Source: Terrimonas pollutisoli | Lineage (GTDB): Bacteria; Bacteroidota; Bacteroidia; Chitinophagales; Chitinophagaceae | NCBI RefSeq assembly: GCF_029360765.1 | Contig: NZ_JARKNA010000021.1 | Coordinates: 35,679-99,678, forward strand | Reading direction: 5' to 3' | Length of the DNA: 64,000 bases | In this document: positions 33,565-42,994 of the stretch, piece after piece | Numbering within the stretch: position 1 is the first letter of the stretch | Layout of the letters: each line of letters begins with the position of its first letter | The notes under the pieces: model-generated | The model's database searches: none | What the model saw: the letters and a program-made list of their open reading frames with translations, nothing else | What the model was told of the DNA's origin: nothing | Made by a program: the position numbers and the translations under genes

Positions 33565-35961
33565 ATGATGAAGACAGATTTTATAAAAAGAATAGTATTA
33601 GCAAAATTTTTGGTATTCTCATTTTTGCTTGCTTATTCACAGCAGAAAAATGACATTTCAAAAATTGTAATGCTTTTTCACAAAGAGTTGCGCAAGGGGG
33701 GGATCAACGCCGATGCTGATAATATTCAGCTTCAGTTGCTGACGCAAGCCAATTTAAAAAATTACAATCTTTCCGATGCACCATCTGACGCTTTTTATAT
33801 ATGCGTTAAGAATAGAATAATTGAGATAAAAAGCGGTTCAAACGAAGGTTTAAGAAATGGCGCCTACTGGTATCTTGGTCAACTCGGTTATCGCTACTAT
33901 TTTCCTGGCGAGAGCTGGCAGTTTGTTCCGAGGCTTGAGTCAGCATTCAAGGCGATGGAAAGAACAGTCGTACCATCCTTTTCACATCGTCGTATCTGGT
34001 ATGCATATGGAACTGGATCAGATAAAGCGGATGCTGATTATAACGAATGGTTCCAGGCCAATTTGCTCGGAGGTGAAGAAGTAAATACCGGCCATTCTTA
34101 CGATGGCATCGTGAATCGCAATAAAATAACGTTTTTACAGCACCCGGAGTATTTCGCTCAAAAAGTTTCAAAGGGTAAGATACCGCCGAATCCAAAGTTT
34201 GAAGTAGCAAATGATGAATTAGTGAATTTGGTTATAAAGGATGCATTCACACAAATTGAAAAGAGGCTACAACAAACAGGTAAATTGCCGTCTATGATCT
34301 CCATGGATCCTTCAGATGGCGGTGGATTTTCCACAAGCCCTGCATCGCTGAAGATCGGCGGACCGAGTGAGCAGGCATTTTATCTTGCCAACAAAGTGGC
34401 CAGCGCCGTGTGGGAAAAATATCCTTCCATTAAAATTGGGCTGTATGCCTATAATCTTCATGCGGCGCCACCGAAGTTTTCACTGGAACCTAATATCGTT
34501 GTTTTGGTAGCCACTACATTAAATCAGTCTGCTTATCGCACGGATGAGTTGATGGATCTGTGGAAGAAGAAAGGCGCGGGGGTGGGTATAAGGGATTATT
34601 ATGGAGTGATGGCCTGGGATTGGGATATGCCCGGTCAACCGAAAGGAAGTAAACTTGCGTATGTGAATCTATTAAAGGATTATCACAAAAGAGGGATTCG
34701 ATTTTTTTCTGCTGAAACAAATATTGGTTGGATCAGCAGGGGACCAGGCCATTATATAGCGGCTCAATTATTATGGAATATTGATGCCGATGCTGATAAA
34801 ATCCAGGACGAATTTTTTGCGAACATGTTTGGAGAAGCAGAGGACGAAATGGAAGAACTGTTCAAAGCCTGGCAAAAATATACGCAGCCTGTTCCCCAGG
34901 ACGGAGATCTTTACGACTGGAGCAAATTGCTCGAAAAAGCTTCTAAAAAAGATATTAATGCCGCTACGCAAGACCGCATTGACCAGGTAAAACAATACCT
35001 GCACTACGTTTATCTTTTCAAAAAATGGAAAGCGGATAGTACGGATGAAAATTTAATTGGATTACTGAATTACGCTTATCGCGTGCAAGACAAAGGTATT
35101 GTAGCCAGTTATCCCCTGTTCAGGCGTATTGCCAATGCTGCTGTCGCAGGCAAGGCTAATATGCGCTTTAACGACCCTAACGCGAAATGGAAAAAGAATA
35201 ATCAGCCTCTCGGGCAAGAAGAAACCAGGCGAAACTTCTATGGAGACCTGAATTTATTGAACCGCCAGGAAAAGACAAAACTGGTAGCCTTGCCTGGTGC
35301 AACCCAATTTAAAAAAAGGGCACAGCAAAGGCTTAGTCAGGTTTCATCGCATAATCTGAAAACTTCGCCGCAACTGAAGCTACGTGGTATTCATAGAGTG
35401 GTTTTGCAAATACATGGCGACAATGCGTTTATTAATTTATCAAGCGGTCTTATAAAGGCGCATCAATACAAGTCACTTCGATTAAACATCTATCCTTACC
35501 AGGAAGATTTAAGTATAGCTGGAACGCCTTTGCTGAGTGATACCGTTCAGCCTTCGAAGCCAATGAAACCCATATCACTTGAATCGCTTCAGCCCGGTGT
35601 TTATATTGCCGTGATCGATGACGCAAAAAATGGTTTTACCGTGAGTGTGTCCGGTAATGTGTCGTATGCTATTGTGGCCAGTGTACAAAGTAAGGCGTGG
35701 ACATTCAGCCGGAATTGGCTTGTGTTTGCTGTCAATTATGAAAAAGAATTCCGCATAAAGAATGAAGGCGCGATGACACTCCGCAGCCCCGCAGGAAGAG
35801 TAATTGATCTTCAAAAGAAGAAAGGAATTTTTACCATCCAGGTGCAGGAAGGTGAAAAAGGTATATGGAAGTTAGAGAGACAAAGCGGGACTTTTTACCT
35901 GGAAGGCTTGTTGCCATTTGTGGGTATTGCACCGGAGTTTTTGGTAGTTCTTAAAGACTGA
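33565..35961 (+). CDS. DUF4838 protein, secreted
   Basis: A 798-residue protein with a signal peptide (VLAKFLVFSFLLAYSQQ). Residues about 45-130 form a small alpha/beta domain like the N-terminal domain of family 20 and 67 glycoside hydrolases (KNRIIEIKSGSNEGLRNGAYWYLGQLGYRYYFPGESWQFVPR). The DUF4838 domain follows (SMDPSDGGGFSTSP, NLHAAPPKFSLEPNIVVLVAT, GIRDYYGVMAWDWDMPG, RGIRFFSAETNIGWISRGPGHYIAAQLLW). A beta-rich C-terminal part closes it. DUF4838 is related to glycoside hydrolases but has no proven activity I know of. Its start directly abuts the stop of the GT4 gene, so it is cotranscribed with the polymer locus and may trim or modify the exported polymer. Confidence 0.88.
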   Translation: MMKTDFIKRIVLAKFLVFSFLLAYSQQKNDISKIVMLFHKELRKGGINADADNIQLQLLTQANLKNYNLSDAPSDAFYICVKNRIIEIKSGSNEGLRNGAYWYLGQLGYRYYFPGESWQFVPRLESAFKAMERTVVPSFSHRRIWYAYGTGSDKADADYNEWFQANLLGGEEVNTGHSYDGIVNRNKITFLQHPEYFAQKVSKGKIPPNPKFEVANDELVNLVIKDAFTQIEKRLQQTGKLPSMISMDPSDGGGFSTSPASLKIGGPSEQAFYLANKVASAVWEKYPSIKIGLYAYNLHAAPPKFSLEPNIVVLVATTLNQSAYRTDELMDLWKKKGAGVGIRDYYGVMAWDWDMPGQPKGSKLAYVNLLKDYHKRGIRFFSAETNIGWISRGPGHYIAAQLLWNIDADADKIQDEFFANMFGEAEDEMEELFKAWQKYTQPVPQDGDLYDWSKLLEKASKKDINAATQDRIDQVKQYLHYVYLFKKWKADSTDENLIGLLNYAYRVQDKGIVASYPLFRRIANAAVAGKANMRFNDPNAKWKKNNQPLGQEETRRNFYGDLNLLNRQEKTKLVALPGATQFKKRAQQRLSQVSSHNLKTSPQLKLRGIHRVVLQIHGDNAFINLSSGLIKAHQYKSLRLNIYPYQEDLSIAGTPLLSDTVQPSKPMKPISLESLQPGVYIAVIDDAKNGFTVSVSGNVSYAIVASVQSKAWTFSRNWLVFAVNYEKEFRIKNEGAMTLRSPAGRVIDLQKKKGIFTIQVQEGEKGIWKLERQSGTFYLEGLLPFVGIAPEFLVVLKD

Positions 35962-35962
35962 G

Positions 35963-36084
35963 ATGAAAAAAGTTTTATACCTGTCATACACCGGCATGAC
36001 AGATCCCTTGGGTCAAACGTAGGTACTGGGCTATTTAAAAAGACTTTCTGAAACAGGCCAATACCAGTTCAAGATTATCGATTG
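35963..36084 (+). pseudogene. Truncated GT4 glycosyltransferase remnant
   Basis: A translation from the ATG at 35963 reads MKKVLYLSYTGMTDPLGQT, then a TAG stop, then VLGYLKRLSETGQYQFKIID. The following intact gene reads VLYLSYTGMTDPLGQSQVLPYLNGLSKTGQYKFVLV, so the same start region is present twice and the in-frame stop sits where the intact gene has CAA/CAG for Gln. Similarity fades after about 36084. This is the leftover of a second related glycosyltransferase, from an old duplication or recombination. Confidence 0.8.
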
Positions 36085-36228
36085 CCGTGATATATCGCTT
36101 CACTGGTTAGCCTCAGCCTAAAGCAAAAGTCGGGATTTTCGTTTTTTTTGATATGCGTGTAAAAGAGGTGTGTTTTAAATTCACCGTATTTCTTTTTTTG
36201 AATACGGATTCAAATTATTAATTACTTT

Positions 36229-37467
36229 ATGAAGAATAACGTAAGGGAAGTTTTATATCTGTCTTATACCGGCATGACCGACCCATTAGGCCAGTCGCAA
36301 GTGTTACCATATTTGAATGGTCTTAGCAAAACGGGCCAATATAAATTTGTGTTAGTAAGTTTTGAAAAAGCCAAAAATTTTGCGCAGCTGGGTGATTTCA
36401 TTAAGGAATATTGCCATGAGTCGGGTATCATTTGGCATCCTCTTTCTTATACAGCCAAGCCGCCTGTGTGGTCAACTTTCAAGGATGTAGAGCGGATGAA
36501 AAAATTAACCGAAAAACTGGCTAATGAATACCGGTTTTCACTGATTCACTGCCGCAGTTATATTGCTGCACTTGCAGGTCTGCATTTAAAGAAGAAATTT
36601 TCCATTCCATTTTTATTTGATATGCGGAGTTTTTGGGCTGATGAAAGGGTGGAGGGCGGCTTATGGTCGTTATCGAATCCGTTGTACAGGCTGATCTATA
36701 AATATTTCAAAAAAAAGGAAAGACAATTTTTACGACAATCAGATCATATAATAAGCCTGACCGATAACGCTAAAAAGGAAATATTATCCTGGAAGGTTAA
36801 TTTTCCGCTTGCACCCATTACTGTTATTCCTTGCTGTGTGGATATTGAAATATTCGACCCCACGACAATAATTGAACAACAAAAAATTGAAGCATATAAT
36901 TCCCTGAAAATACCTGTTGGAGCGACTGTTATTTCTTACCTGGGTTCAGTAGGTACGTGGTATATGTTGGATGAAATGCTCGCTTTTGTGAAAAGGTACC
37001 AACTTGCTGAGCCCGATTCTTATTTTATGATACTTACACACGAATCGGAATTGATGATTCAGAAAGCTGCTGAATCAGCAAATGTAGATGTAAGTCATTT
37101 GAGAGTTAAAAAGGTACAAAGGAAAGAAGTTCCAATATATTTATCACTCAGCAAGTTCAGCTTGTTTTTTATTAAACCTGTCTTTTCGAAAAAAGCATCA
37201 TCGCCTGTGAAGCAAGGGGAGATAATGGCGATGGGCATCCCTGTGGTTTGTAATGACGGGATAGGCGATACATCTGAGATAGTGGAAAAGTCATCAGCGG
37301 GATACGTTATCAGAGAATTTAGCACGATAGCCTACGATAAAATAATTGAAGAATTACGGACCGCGGTATTTGACAGGTCGGAAATTCGGAAGGGGGCTTT
37401 TGATTTTTTTTCGCTTTCCAATGGGATTAGCCTGTATGAATCGGTTTATAAGCAAATGATAAAATGA
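36229..37467 (+). CDS. GT4-family glycosyltransferase
   Basis: A 412-residue GT-B protein. It begins with REVLYLSYTGMTDPLGQSQVLPYL, the N-terminal signature of a Bacteroidota glycosyltransferase group. Further marks are FLFDMRSFWADERVEGGLW and, near the end, KQGEIMAMGIPVVCNDGIGDTSEIVE. The donor-domain EX7E region is partly degenerate (KPVFSKKASSPVKQGEIMAMGIP). It adds one residue of the repeat unit. A broken relative lies just upstream. Confidence 0.88.
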   Translation: MKNNVREVLYLSYTGMTDPLGQSQVLPYLNGLSKTGQYKFVLVSFEKAKNFAQLGDFIKEYCHESGIIWHPLSYTAKPPVWSTFKDVERMKKLTEKLANEYRFSLIHCRSYIAALAGLHLKKKFSIPFLFDMRSFWADERVEGGLWSLSNPLYRLIYKYFKKKERQFLRQSDHIISLTDNAKKEILSWKVNFPLAPITVIPCCVDIEIFDPTTIIEQQKIEAYNSLKIPVGATVISYLGSVGTWYMLDEMLAFVKRYQLAEPDSYFMILTHESELMIQKAAESANVDVSHLRVKKVQRKEVPIYLSLSKFSLFFIKPVFSKKASSPVKQGEIMAMGIPVVCNDGIGDTSEIVEKSSAGYVIREFSTIAYDKIIEELRTAVFDRSEIRKGAFDFFSLSNGISLYESVYKQMIK

Positions 37468-37568
37468 TACAGGAAAATCTTTTGTCTTAAGTTTTGAGGT
37501 ATTCTGAAAACGGACGAAAATTATTTTTCTGCTTTGCTCTTTGGTTACTGGTAGTAAATAAAATTTAT

Positions 37569-38696
37569 ATGAAAAAGAACGTATTAATAACGGGGGGCGC
37601 AGGTTTTATAGGCTCCAACCTGGCACTTGACCTTCTGAAAAAAGGATATAATGTTCGTATACTGGATAATCTTTCTGAGCAGATACATGGACAAGAGCCT
37701 GTACTGCCGAAAAGAATAACTGGTGACATCGATTTTATAAAAGGAGATGTAAGAAACAGGGTTGACTGGGACAAGGCGTTGGATAATCAGCAAATAGTAG
37801 TTCACTTAGCCGCTGAAACAGGAACAGGACAATCCATGTACGAGATTCAGAAATATGTTGATGTTAATATTAATGGGACAGCAATCTTCCTTGACTACCT
37901 GGTAAATAACCGGCATTCGGTTGAAAAGGTTATCGTTGCTTCATCAAGAGCCATCTATGGTGAAGGCAAATATTTTTGTTCAAGCCATGGCGATGTGTAT
38001 CCCGGCGAAAGAAGTGAAAGCAATTTACAAAAGGGCGATTATGAGCCAAAATGTCCTATTTGTAATAAAAGTATCTCTATCAGGCCTACCGACGAGAATT
38101 CAAAAATTCACCCGTCCTCCGTTTATGGTATAACAAAGCAGAACCAGGAACAAATGGTATTAAACGTTTGTAAATCGATAGGGCTTCCTGCAGTTGCTTT
38201 TCGTTATCAGAATGTTTATGGTCCGGGTCAGTCTTTAAAAAATCCTTATACAGGCATCCTGTCCATATTTTCTACTCAAATCAGAAATGGTAACAACATA
38301 AACATTTTTGAAGATGGAAGGGAAAGCCGGGACTTTGTATTTATCGATGACGTAGTTCGTGCAACCGCACTGGGCATAGAAAAGGAAGAAGCGAATTATC
38401 AATCCCTGAATGTTGGCAGCGGCATACAAACAAGTGTGTTAGAGGTGGCGACTATTTTGAATCAACAGTATGAAAAGAACGTTGAGCTGATCGTTTCAGG
38501 AAATTTTAGGCTTGGTGATATCAGGCATAATTTTGCTGATTTAACCAAAATAAAAAGTTTATTAGAATTTACGCCAGAGTTTGATTTTAATAAAGGAGCA
38601 ACGCTGTTTTCACAATGGGTAAAGGGCCAAAAAGTAGAACAAGATAAATTCAGTAAGTCCATTAAGGAAATGGAAGCAAAAGGATTATTTAAATGA
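37569..38696 (+). CDS. NAD-dependent sugar-nucleotide epimerase with cysteine-rich insert
   Basis: A 375-residue extended SDR from ATG 37569 (KKNVLITGGAGFIGSNLALDLLKKGYN). The upstream TTG at 37494 only adds an unlike tail. The catalytic YxxxK is in SSVYGITKQNQEQ. Between the ASSRAIYGEG strand and this motif lies an insert of about 45 residues with cysteines in YFCSSHGDVYPGER and PKCPICNKS, which may bind zinc. This insert is typical of a subgroup that includes dTDP-L-rhamnose 4-epimerases; the specific substrate is not assured. RmlA and RmlB in the locus fit a dTDP-sugar substrate. Confidence 0.82.
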   Translation: MKKNVLITGGAGFIGSNLALDLLKKGYNVRILDNLSEQIHGQEPVLPKRITGDIDFIKGDVRNRVDWDKALDNQQIVVHLAAETGTGQSMYEIQKYVDVNINGTAIFLDYLVNNRHSVEKVIVASSRAIYGEGKYFCSSHGDVYPGERSESNLQKGDYEPKCPICNKSISIRPTDENSKIHPSSVYGITKQNQEQMVLNVCKSIGLPAVAFRYQNVYGPGQSLKNPYTGILSIFSTQIRNGNNINIFEDGRESRDFVFIDDVVRATALGIEKEEANYQSLNVGSGIQTSVLEVATILNQQYEKNVELIVSGNFRLGDIRHNFADLTKIKSLLEFTPEFDFNKGATLFSQWVKGQKVEQDKFSKSIKEMEAKGLFK

Positions 38697-39958
38697 CAGG
38701 AAAGGATTTTATTTTTTTTTCAGCAAATGATTTTGCCAAAGACGGCGGGGGTACCATACGTATGCTGGGTATAATGAATGAACTGGCAGAAAAGGGGCAC
38801 CCAGTCACTTTCATCTCAAACACTACAAGATTTGAGCTGTTTCATCCCTCGATTAAACATGTCCAGATAAATTTTCGCATCAATCCTAAAGCGAAGCGAA
38901 CAATGCAAAGTATCATTGGTTTTGCATCACCTTTTCTTTTGAATTGGTTTTTCCGGCCTCTTTTTCAGCGATTAAAGTATTTATTCATTCCGTATAAAAA
39001 CTCAACTGTATATTTTTTTGAATACCTGGATAATTCAATTGGATATTGGCTAAACCGGAACGGCCTTATTGGTGGTTATATAAATGATTTGCATGGGGTT
39101 GCCGTATTGGAATTTGATTATCAGTATCGCACAGCGGATTCCGGTAAAAAAAAGATCGCACTGTATTTTAAATATCTCGGTGCAAAGTTTTTGGACTATA
39201 AAGTATTTAAGAAAGCTCAAGGGTTGATATATGCAAGTAAAGCCATGCAAAATTATTACTGGCAATCCATTCCATGCACCAGAGCTAAGAAAAGCTATAT
39301 TTTACCCTATGTGCTTGATAAAAAGCAATTAAATACAGACGTGGATTTTGATCTCCAGCAAAGTTTAAAGCAGAGGTTTAAAATAAGTGAAACTGATAAA
39401 GTGATTTTTTTTGCGGGAGTATTTAAAAAGACGGGCGGCGTACCTGATCTTATCCGGGCCATTTCAATGTTAAATGATAAGCGTTTAAAATTATTGCTGG
39501 TAGGAGATGGGCCAACTTATAAAGAGTGCGAAGAAATAATACAGGCGCAAGGCATGGATAATATCTATTTGGCAGGCAGAGTGCCGTATAAGGATTTAAG
39601 AACCTACCAGAGTATTGCTAATATAATAGTTTGTCCGGATAGGGATAATGTTTATTCACAGCTAATCATACATGTTAAATACCTGGATGCGCTTATAGCC
39701 GAAAAGATTGTTGTAAATGGCGCCTTTGAAAGCGTGAAAGAAATCAATCAGGACGAAAAGCTTTCATTAATGTTTATTCCATCCGATGTTGAATCGTTAG
39801 CGAAAGCCATACAAAGGGGTTTAGAGAATGAGAGCCTATTATTAAAAAAGTACCAGGGCAATATTGAGTATATACGACAACACCTGACTTACAGTACAGC
39901 AATAAATGTGTTACTTGAAGAAGCTGAACTTAGTCTGCCTAACAGATCCCTACGATGA
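38693..39958 (+). CDS. Glycosyltransferase, GT4-like
   Basis: A 421-residue GT-B protein. The N-terminal part holds FFSANDFAKDGGGTIRMLGIMNELAEKGHPVTFIS. The C-terminal domain has VIFFAGVFKKTGGVPDLIRAI, LKLLLVGDGPTYKECEEI and IYLAGRVPYKDLRTYQSIA, the usual GT4 donor-domain pattern. The C-terminal EX7E motif is weaker (DRDNVYSQLIIHVKYLDALIAEKIVV). The ATG overlaps the preceding stop by four bases (ATGA). One transfer step is expected. Confidence 0.88.
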   Translation: MTGKDFIFFSANDFAKDGGGTIRMLGIMNELAEKGHPVTFISNTTRFELFHPSIKHVQINFRINPKAKRTMQSIIGFASPFLLNWFFRPLFQRLKYLFIPYKNSTVYFFEYLDNSIGYWLNRNGLIGGYINDLHGVAVLEFDYQYRTADSGKKKIALYFKYLGAKFLDYKVFKKAQGLIYASKAMQNYYWQSIPCTRAKKSYILPYVLDKKQLNTDVDFDLQQSLKQRFKISETDKVIFFAGVFKKTGGVPDLIRAISMLNDKRLKLLLVGDGPTYKECEEIIQAQGMDNIYLAGRVPYKDLRTYQSIANIIVCPDRDNVYSQLIIHVKYLDALIAEKIVVNGAFESVKEINQDEKLSLMFIPSDVESLAKAIQRGLENESLLLKKYQGNIEYIRQHLTYSTAINVLLEEAELSLPNRSLR

Positions 39959-40026
39959 ACGGACAAAATTGAAATAATGAAGAGAACTGATGGAGGTAAA
40001 AAATCGCCTCTAAATGAATTTCAAAG

Positions 40027-41382
40027 TCAAATACCCAAAAATTTAAAAAGGGGTTTTCCTTTTGTCACACCGCTTTGGTAATAGATCAGGAGCATGGCCA
40101 GTGCGTAAAATGGTAAGGCCGGTATTTTGTATCTTGACAATGCTCCGAAATTATAGGAGGTTACTCCCACTGCGAAAGCGAAAATGATCGAAAAGATCAG
40201 GCAGAATTGAATTGTAGGATTTTTGCTGATCGTTGTCCATGTGCGTTTTAAACCTACGATAAACATTACTTTCAACGTCAGTAGTAAAAAAAGTGCCGCC
40301 TCTATTGCAGATAAAAGCACAATGATTTTTCCAGATTCCCATAAATAGGGCCGGAATAAAGTAACATTTACGGCTAAAGGAAATTGAGCCAACATACCTG
40401 CGGTAGTGGGTGCAAAATCACCTAAACTATAACTTGATCCCTCATCTCCCGATGAGTAAGTAATCCACCGGCGGGTGCCTTCTGCCGTATTCTCAATATT
40501 TTCGAGAGAATACCTGCCCAGATATTCCTCTCCCAGGGAATCTAAAAAAAAGCTACTACCGCCTAAAATTATGAGGATGATGCCCAGTTTTAACGTAAGT
40601 CTTACTGCATAGGATTTAATCTTTTGTGTATAAACAAAAAGAATCCACATTGCGAGGGCTGGCAAAAAGCCTAGTAAAATGTACACTTTTATCTTCGCTA
40701 CCAGGATTAAACTACAACTTGCAATTAGGACGTTTTTAAGACTAAAGTCCTTTTGAATCAGGAAGCGGCTGCAAGCATAGGTGAGCCATCCAAGCCCGAA
40801 CATACAAATAGTGTCTTTAAAAATGCCCGAACCCCAGATGAAGGTACTGGGAATAAATAGCACCGCGAATGATATAGGCCTGGTCAAACGGGGATATAAT
40901 GAGGCAAATGTTCGGAACAGCGCCCAAACACCGCTAAAAGATATGTAAGCGAAAATAACGGCGGCCGGTAAATAAGTGCCGCCAGTGAGGAAACTGATGA
41001 ATGCAGTAATTGCACACACTATATAATTCGTGGGAGTATTATACCAGGGTATTTGCGAAGTGTACTCGTAATAGCCGACATCGTAGTAGCCGGGAATATG
41101 CAGCAGTAGATTCACCCATTTGATAAATGAATCATTTATTGAGCTATTGATAACCTTACCAAACCGGAAATAATTAAACGTATCACCAGCGCCGTAATAA
41201 TATTGGTAGATCATGCCAATAAAGATGGCGCCAAATATTTTAACACTTAGCGCTGGAATGTAATACTTCCGCCAGGGGTGGCCATGGGGATATTTTTTGT
41301 TTCTTTTGTTATATGCAAGCGCATAAACAAGCAACAGAATAAACGGCAGGATAATATAGTCCAGTATAGTGATATATTGCAT
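40027..41382 (-). CDS. Polytopic membrane protein, candidate Wzy-like polymerase
   Basis: A 451-residue protein with about 10-11 membrane segments, on the opposite strand to all its neighbours. A large soluble loop near residues 265-320 (SSFFLDSLGEEYLGRYSLENIENTAEGTRRW) precedes a membrane-embedded second half. It ends with SYNFGALSRYKIPALPFYALAMLLIYYQ. The layout and length resemble O-antigen or capsule polymerases, and no other polymerase candidate is in the locus. A dolichol-mannosyltransferase-like or unassigned membrane protein is also possible. It converges with the upstream glycosyltransferase, separated by only 68 bp. Confidence 0.55.
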   Translation of the reverse strand: MQYITILDYIILPFILLLVYALAYNKRNKKYPHGHPWRKYYIPALSVKIFGAIFIGMIYQYYYGAGDTFNYFRFGKVINSSINDSFIKWVNLLLHIPGYYDVGYYEYTSQIPWYNTPTNYIVCAITAFISFLTGGTYLPAAVIFAYISFSGVWALFRTFASLYPRLTRPISFAVLFIPSTFIWGSGIFKDTICMFGLGWLTYACSRFLIQKDFSLKNVLIASCSLILVAKIKVYILLGFLPALAMWILFVYTQKIKSYAVRLTLKLGIILIILGGSSFFLDSLGEEYLGRYSLENIENTAEGTRRWITYSSGDEGSSYSLGDFAPTTAGMLAQFPLAVNVTLFRPYLWESGKIIVLLSAIEAALFLLLTLKVMFIVGLKRTWTTISKNPTIQFCLIFSIIFAFAVGVTSYNFGALSRYKIPALPFYALAMLLIYYQSGVTKGKPLFKFLGI

Positions 41383-41502
41383 AAATTTCGCTAGTTGATT
41401 ATTCTATACCAATGACTTACCAACCCAGTAACAAAAAGAAAACTGGCATATGGCCGCAATTTAATCAACTTCGCTGCAAAGCTTTCAGTAAAAAGTAAAA
41501 AC

Positions 41503-42696
41503 ATGCCCCGTATACTTCGTATCCTCAACCGCCTTGCCATCGGTGGTCCTTTATTAAATGCCAGCTATTTAACCAAATATATGTCGCCAGAGTTTGAAAC
41601 CATGCTGGTGGTGGGTGAGCGGGAAGATCATGAGAAAGACGCCAGCTTTGTAACCGATCAGCTCGGGATTAAACCGGTCTATATCCCTGAGATGGGGAGG
41701 TCGATCGATCCGCGTAAAGACTATGTTGCCTATAAAAAAATGAAGAGGTTGATAGCCGATTTCAAACCCGATATTTTGCATTCACATGCCGCAAAGCCGG
41801 GGGCTATCGGCCGGATGGCTGCAAAGGCTATGAATGTGCCGGTCATTGTTCATACCTATCATGGCCATGTGTTTCATTCCTATTTTCACCCGTTGAAGAC
41901 AAAGGTCTTTATCAATATTGAGCGCAGGCTGGGAAGGAAAACCGACGCTATCATTGCCATCAGCGAGCAACAGCGAAAGGAGCTGACGCAGGATTTTAAT
42001 ATTGCACCCGATGAAAAATTCAGGGTGGTGCCACTGGGCCTTGACCTGGATAAATTTCAAAACGGCCGGGAAGAGAAAAGGCAAAGTTTCCGGTCTTCCT
42101 TTAATTTAAGTGATGATGAAATAGTCATCACAATAACCGGCAGGTTAGTGCCTATTAAGAATCACTCGTTGTTTTTGGAGGGCCTTCATTATGTGTTGCA
42201 AAATAGCCAGCAAAGGATAAAAGCATTTATTGTCGGTGATGGCGAGTCAAGAAAGCAATTGGAAGCAAAGGCAGGCGAGTTAGGTATAGCTTTCACCACA
42301 GAAAAGGATACAGTGCATGAAAAGCCGCTGGTGTTTACATCGTGGCGAAGTGATATTGACCGGATCAATGCAGGCTCAGATATCGTGGCGCTGACTTCTT
42401 TCAATGAAGGGACGCCGGTAAGTTTAATAGAGGCACAGGCGGCAGGCAAACCTGTTGTTTCAACCCGGGTGGGTGGAATCGAAGATGTGGTCAGGGACGA
42501 AGAGACCGGACTGTTGTCTGACATCAATGACAGCAAAACGTTTTGTAAAAACCTTTTACGACTGGTGGAAGATCAGGAGTTACGATGTAAATTAGGTAGA
42601 GCTGGCGAGGGATATGTAACTTCAAGGTATAGTTACCGCCGGCTGGTTACTGATATGTCCGCTTTGTACAACGAATTATTAAGGCTCAAAAAATAG
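41503..42696 (+). CDS. GT4-family glycosyltransferase
   Basis: A 397-residue GT-B protein. It begins with RILRILNRLAIGGPLLNASYLTKYM, and has ILHSHAAKPGAIGRMAAKAMNVPVIVHTYHGHVFHSYF. The donor-domain block SDIVALTSFNEGTPVSLIEAQAAGKPVVSTRVGGIEDVV contains the complete EX7E motif. This HAAKPG/HTYHGHVF pattern is common in Bacteroidota exopolysaccharide loci. It adds a sugar to the repeat unit. Downstream is the structured repeat copy 2. Confidence 0.93.
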   Translation: MPRILRILNRLAIGGPLLNASYLTKYMSPEFETMLVVGEREDHEKDASFVTDQLGIKPVYIPEMGRSIDPRKDYVAYKKMKRLIADFKPDILHSHAAKPGAIGRMAAKAMNVPVIVHTYHGHVFHSYFHPLKTKVFINIERRLGRKTDAIIAISEQQRKELTQDFNIAPDEKFRVVPLGLDLDKFQNGREEKRQSFRSSFNLSDDEIVITITGRLVPIKNHSLFLEGLHYVLQNSQQRIKAFIVGDGESRKQLEAKAGELGIAFTTEKDTVHEKPLVFTSWRSDIDRINAGSDIVALTSFNEGTPVSLIEAQAAGKPVVSTRVGGIEDVVRDEETGLLSDINDSKTFCKNLLRLVEDQELRCKLGRAGEGYVTSRYSYRRLVTDMSALYNELLRLKK

Positions 42697-42738
42697 CAGG
42701 ATTAGGTATTGTATTCGCCAACACAGTACAGTATTAAC

Positions 42739-42952
42739 TTTTTACTTTTTTGCCTTGACGCAAAAAAGTAACAAAAAAAGTCACCCGATAGCTATCGGGA
42801 CGAAAAAATGACTAAAAATTTCTTCGTAAACCTAAACCCGGCGAACTCGCCGCCAGATATCTCAGAAAGGAAGATACTGTTGGCTCAAACAACGCCGGCT
42901 TTTTAACGGTTTACTACGCAATTTTCTTAACGTCTTTTTTTCGAGGCCAGGA
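42739..42952. repeat. Dispersed two-stem intergenic repeat, copy 2
   Basis: It opens with TTACTTTTTTGC...GCAAAAAAGTAA (42742-42771), continues with ACAAAAAAAGTC, then CCCGATAGCTATCGGG, and ends with GCAATTTTCTTAACGTC...CGAGGCC. The first stem, the following A-run and the tail match copy 1 at 458-650, while the second stem has a different sequence yet stays self-complementary. It fills most of the 298-bp gap before the phosphatase gene. Confidence 0.7.
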
Positions 42953-42994
42953 CTACAATAGCAAGAAGAACGTTCTACCTAATCTAAAAAAATA

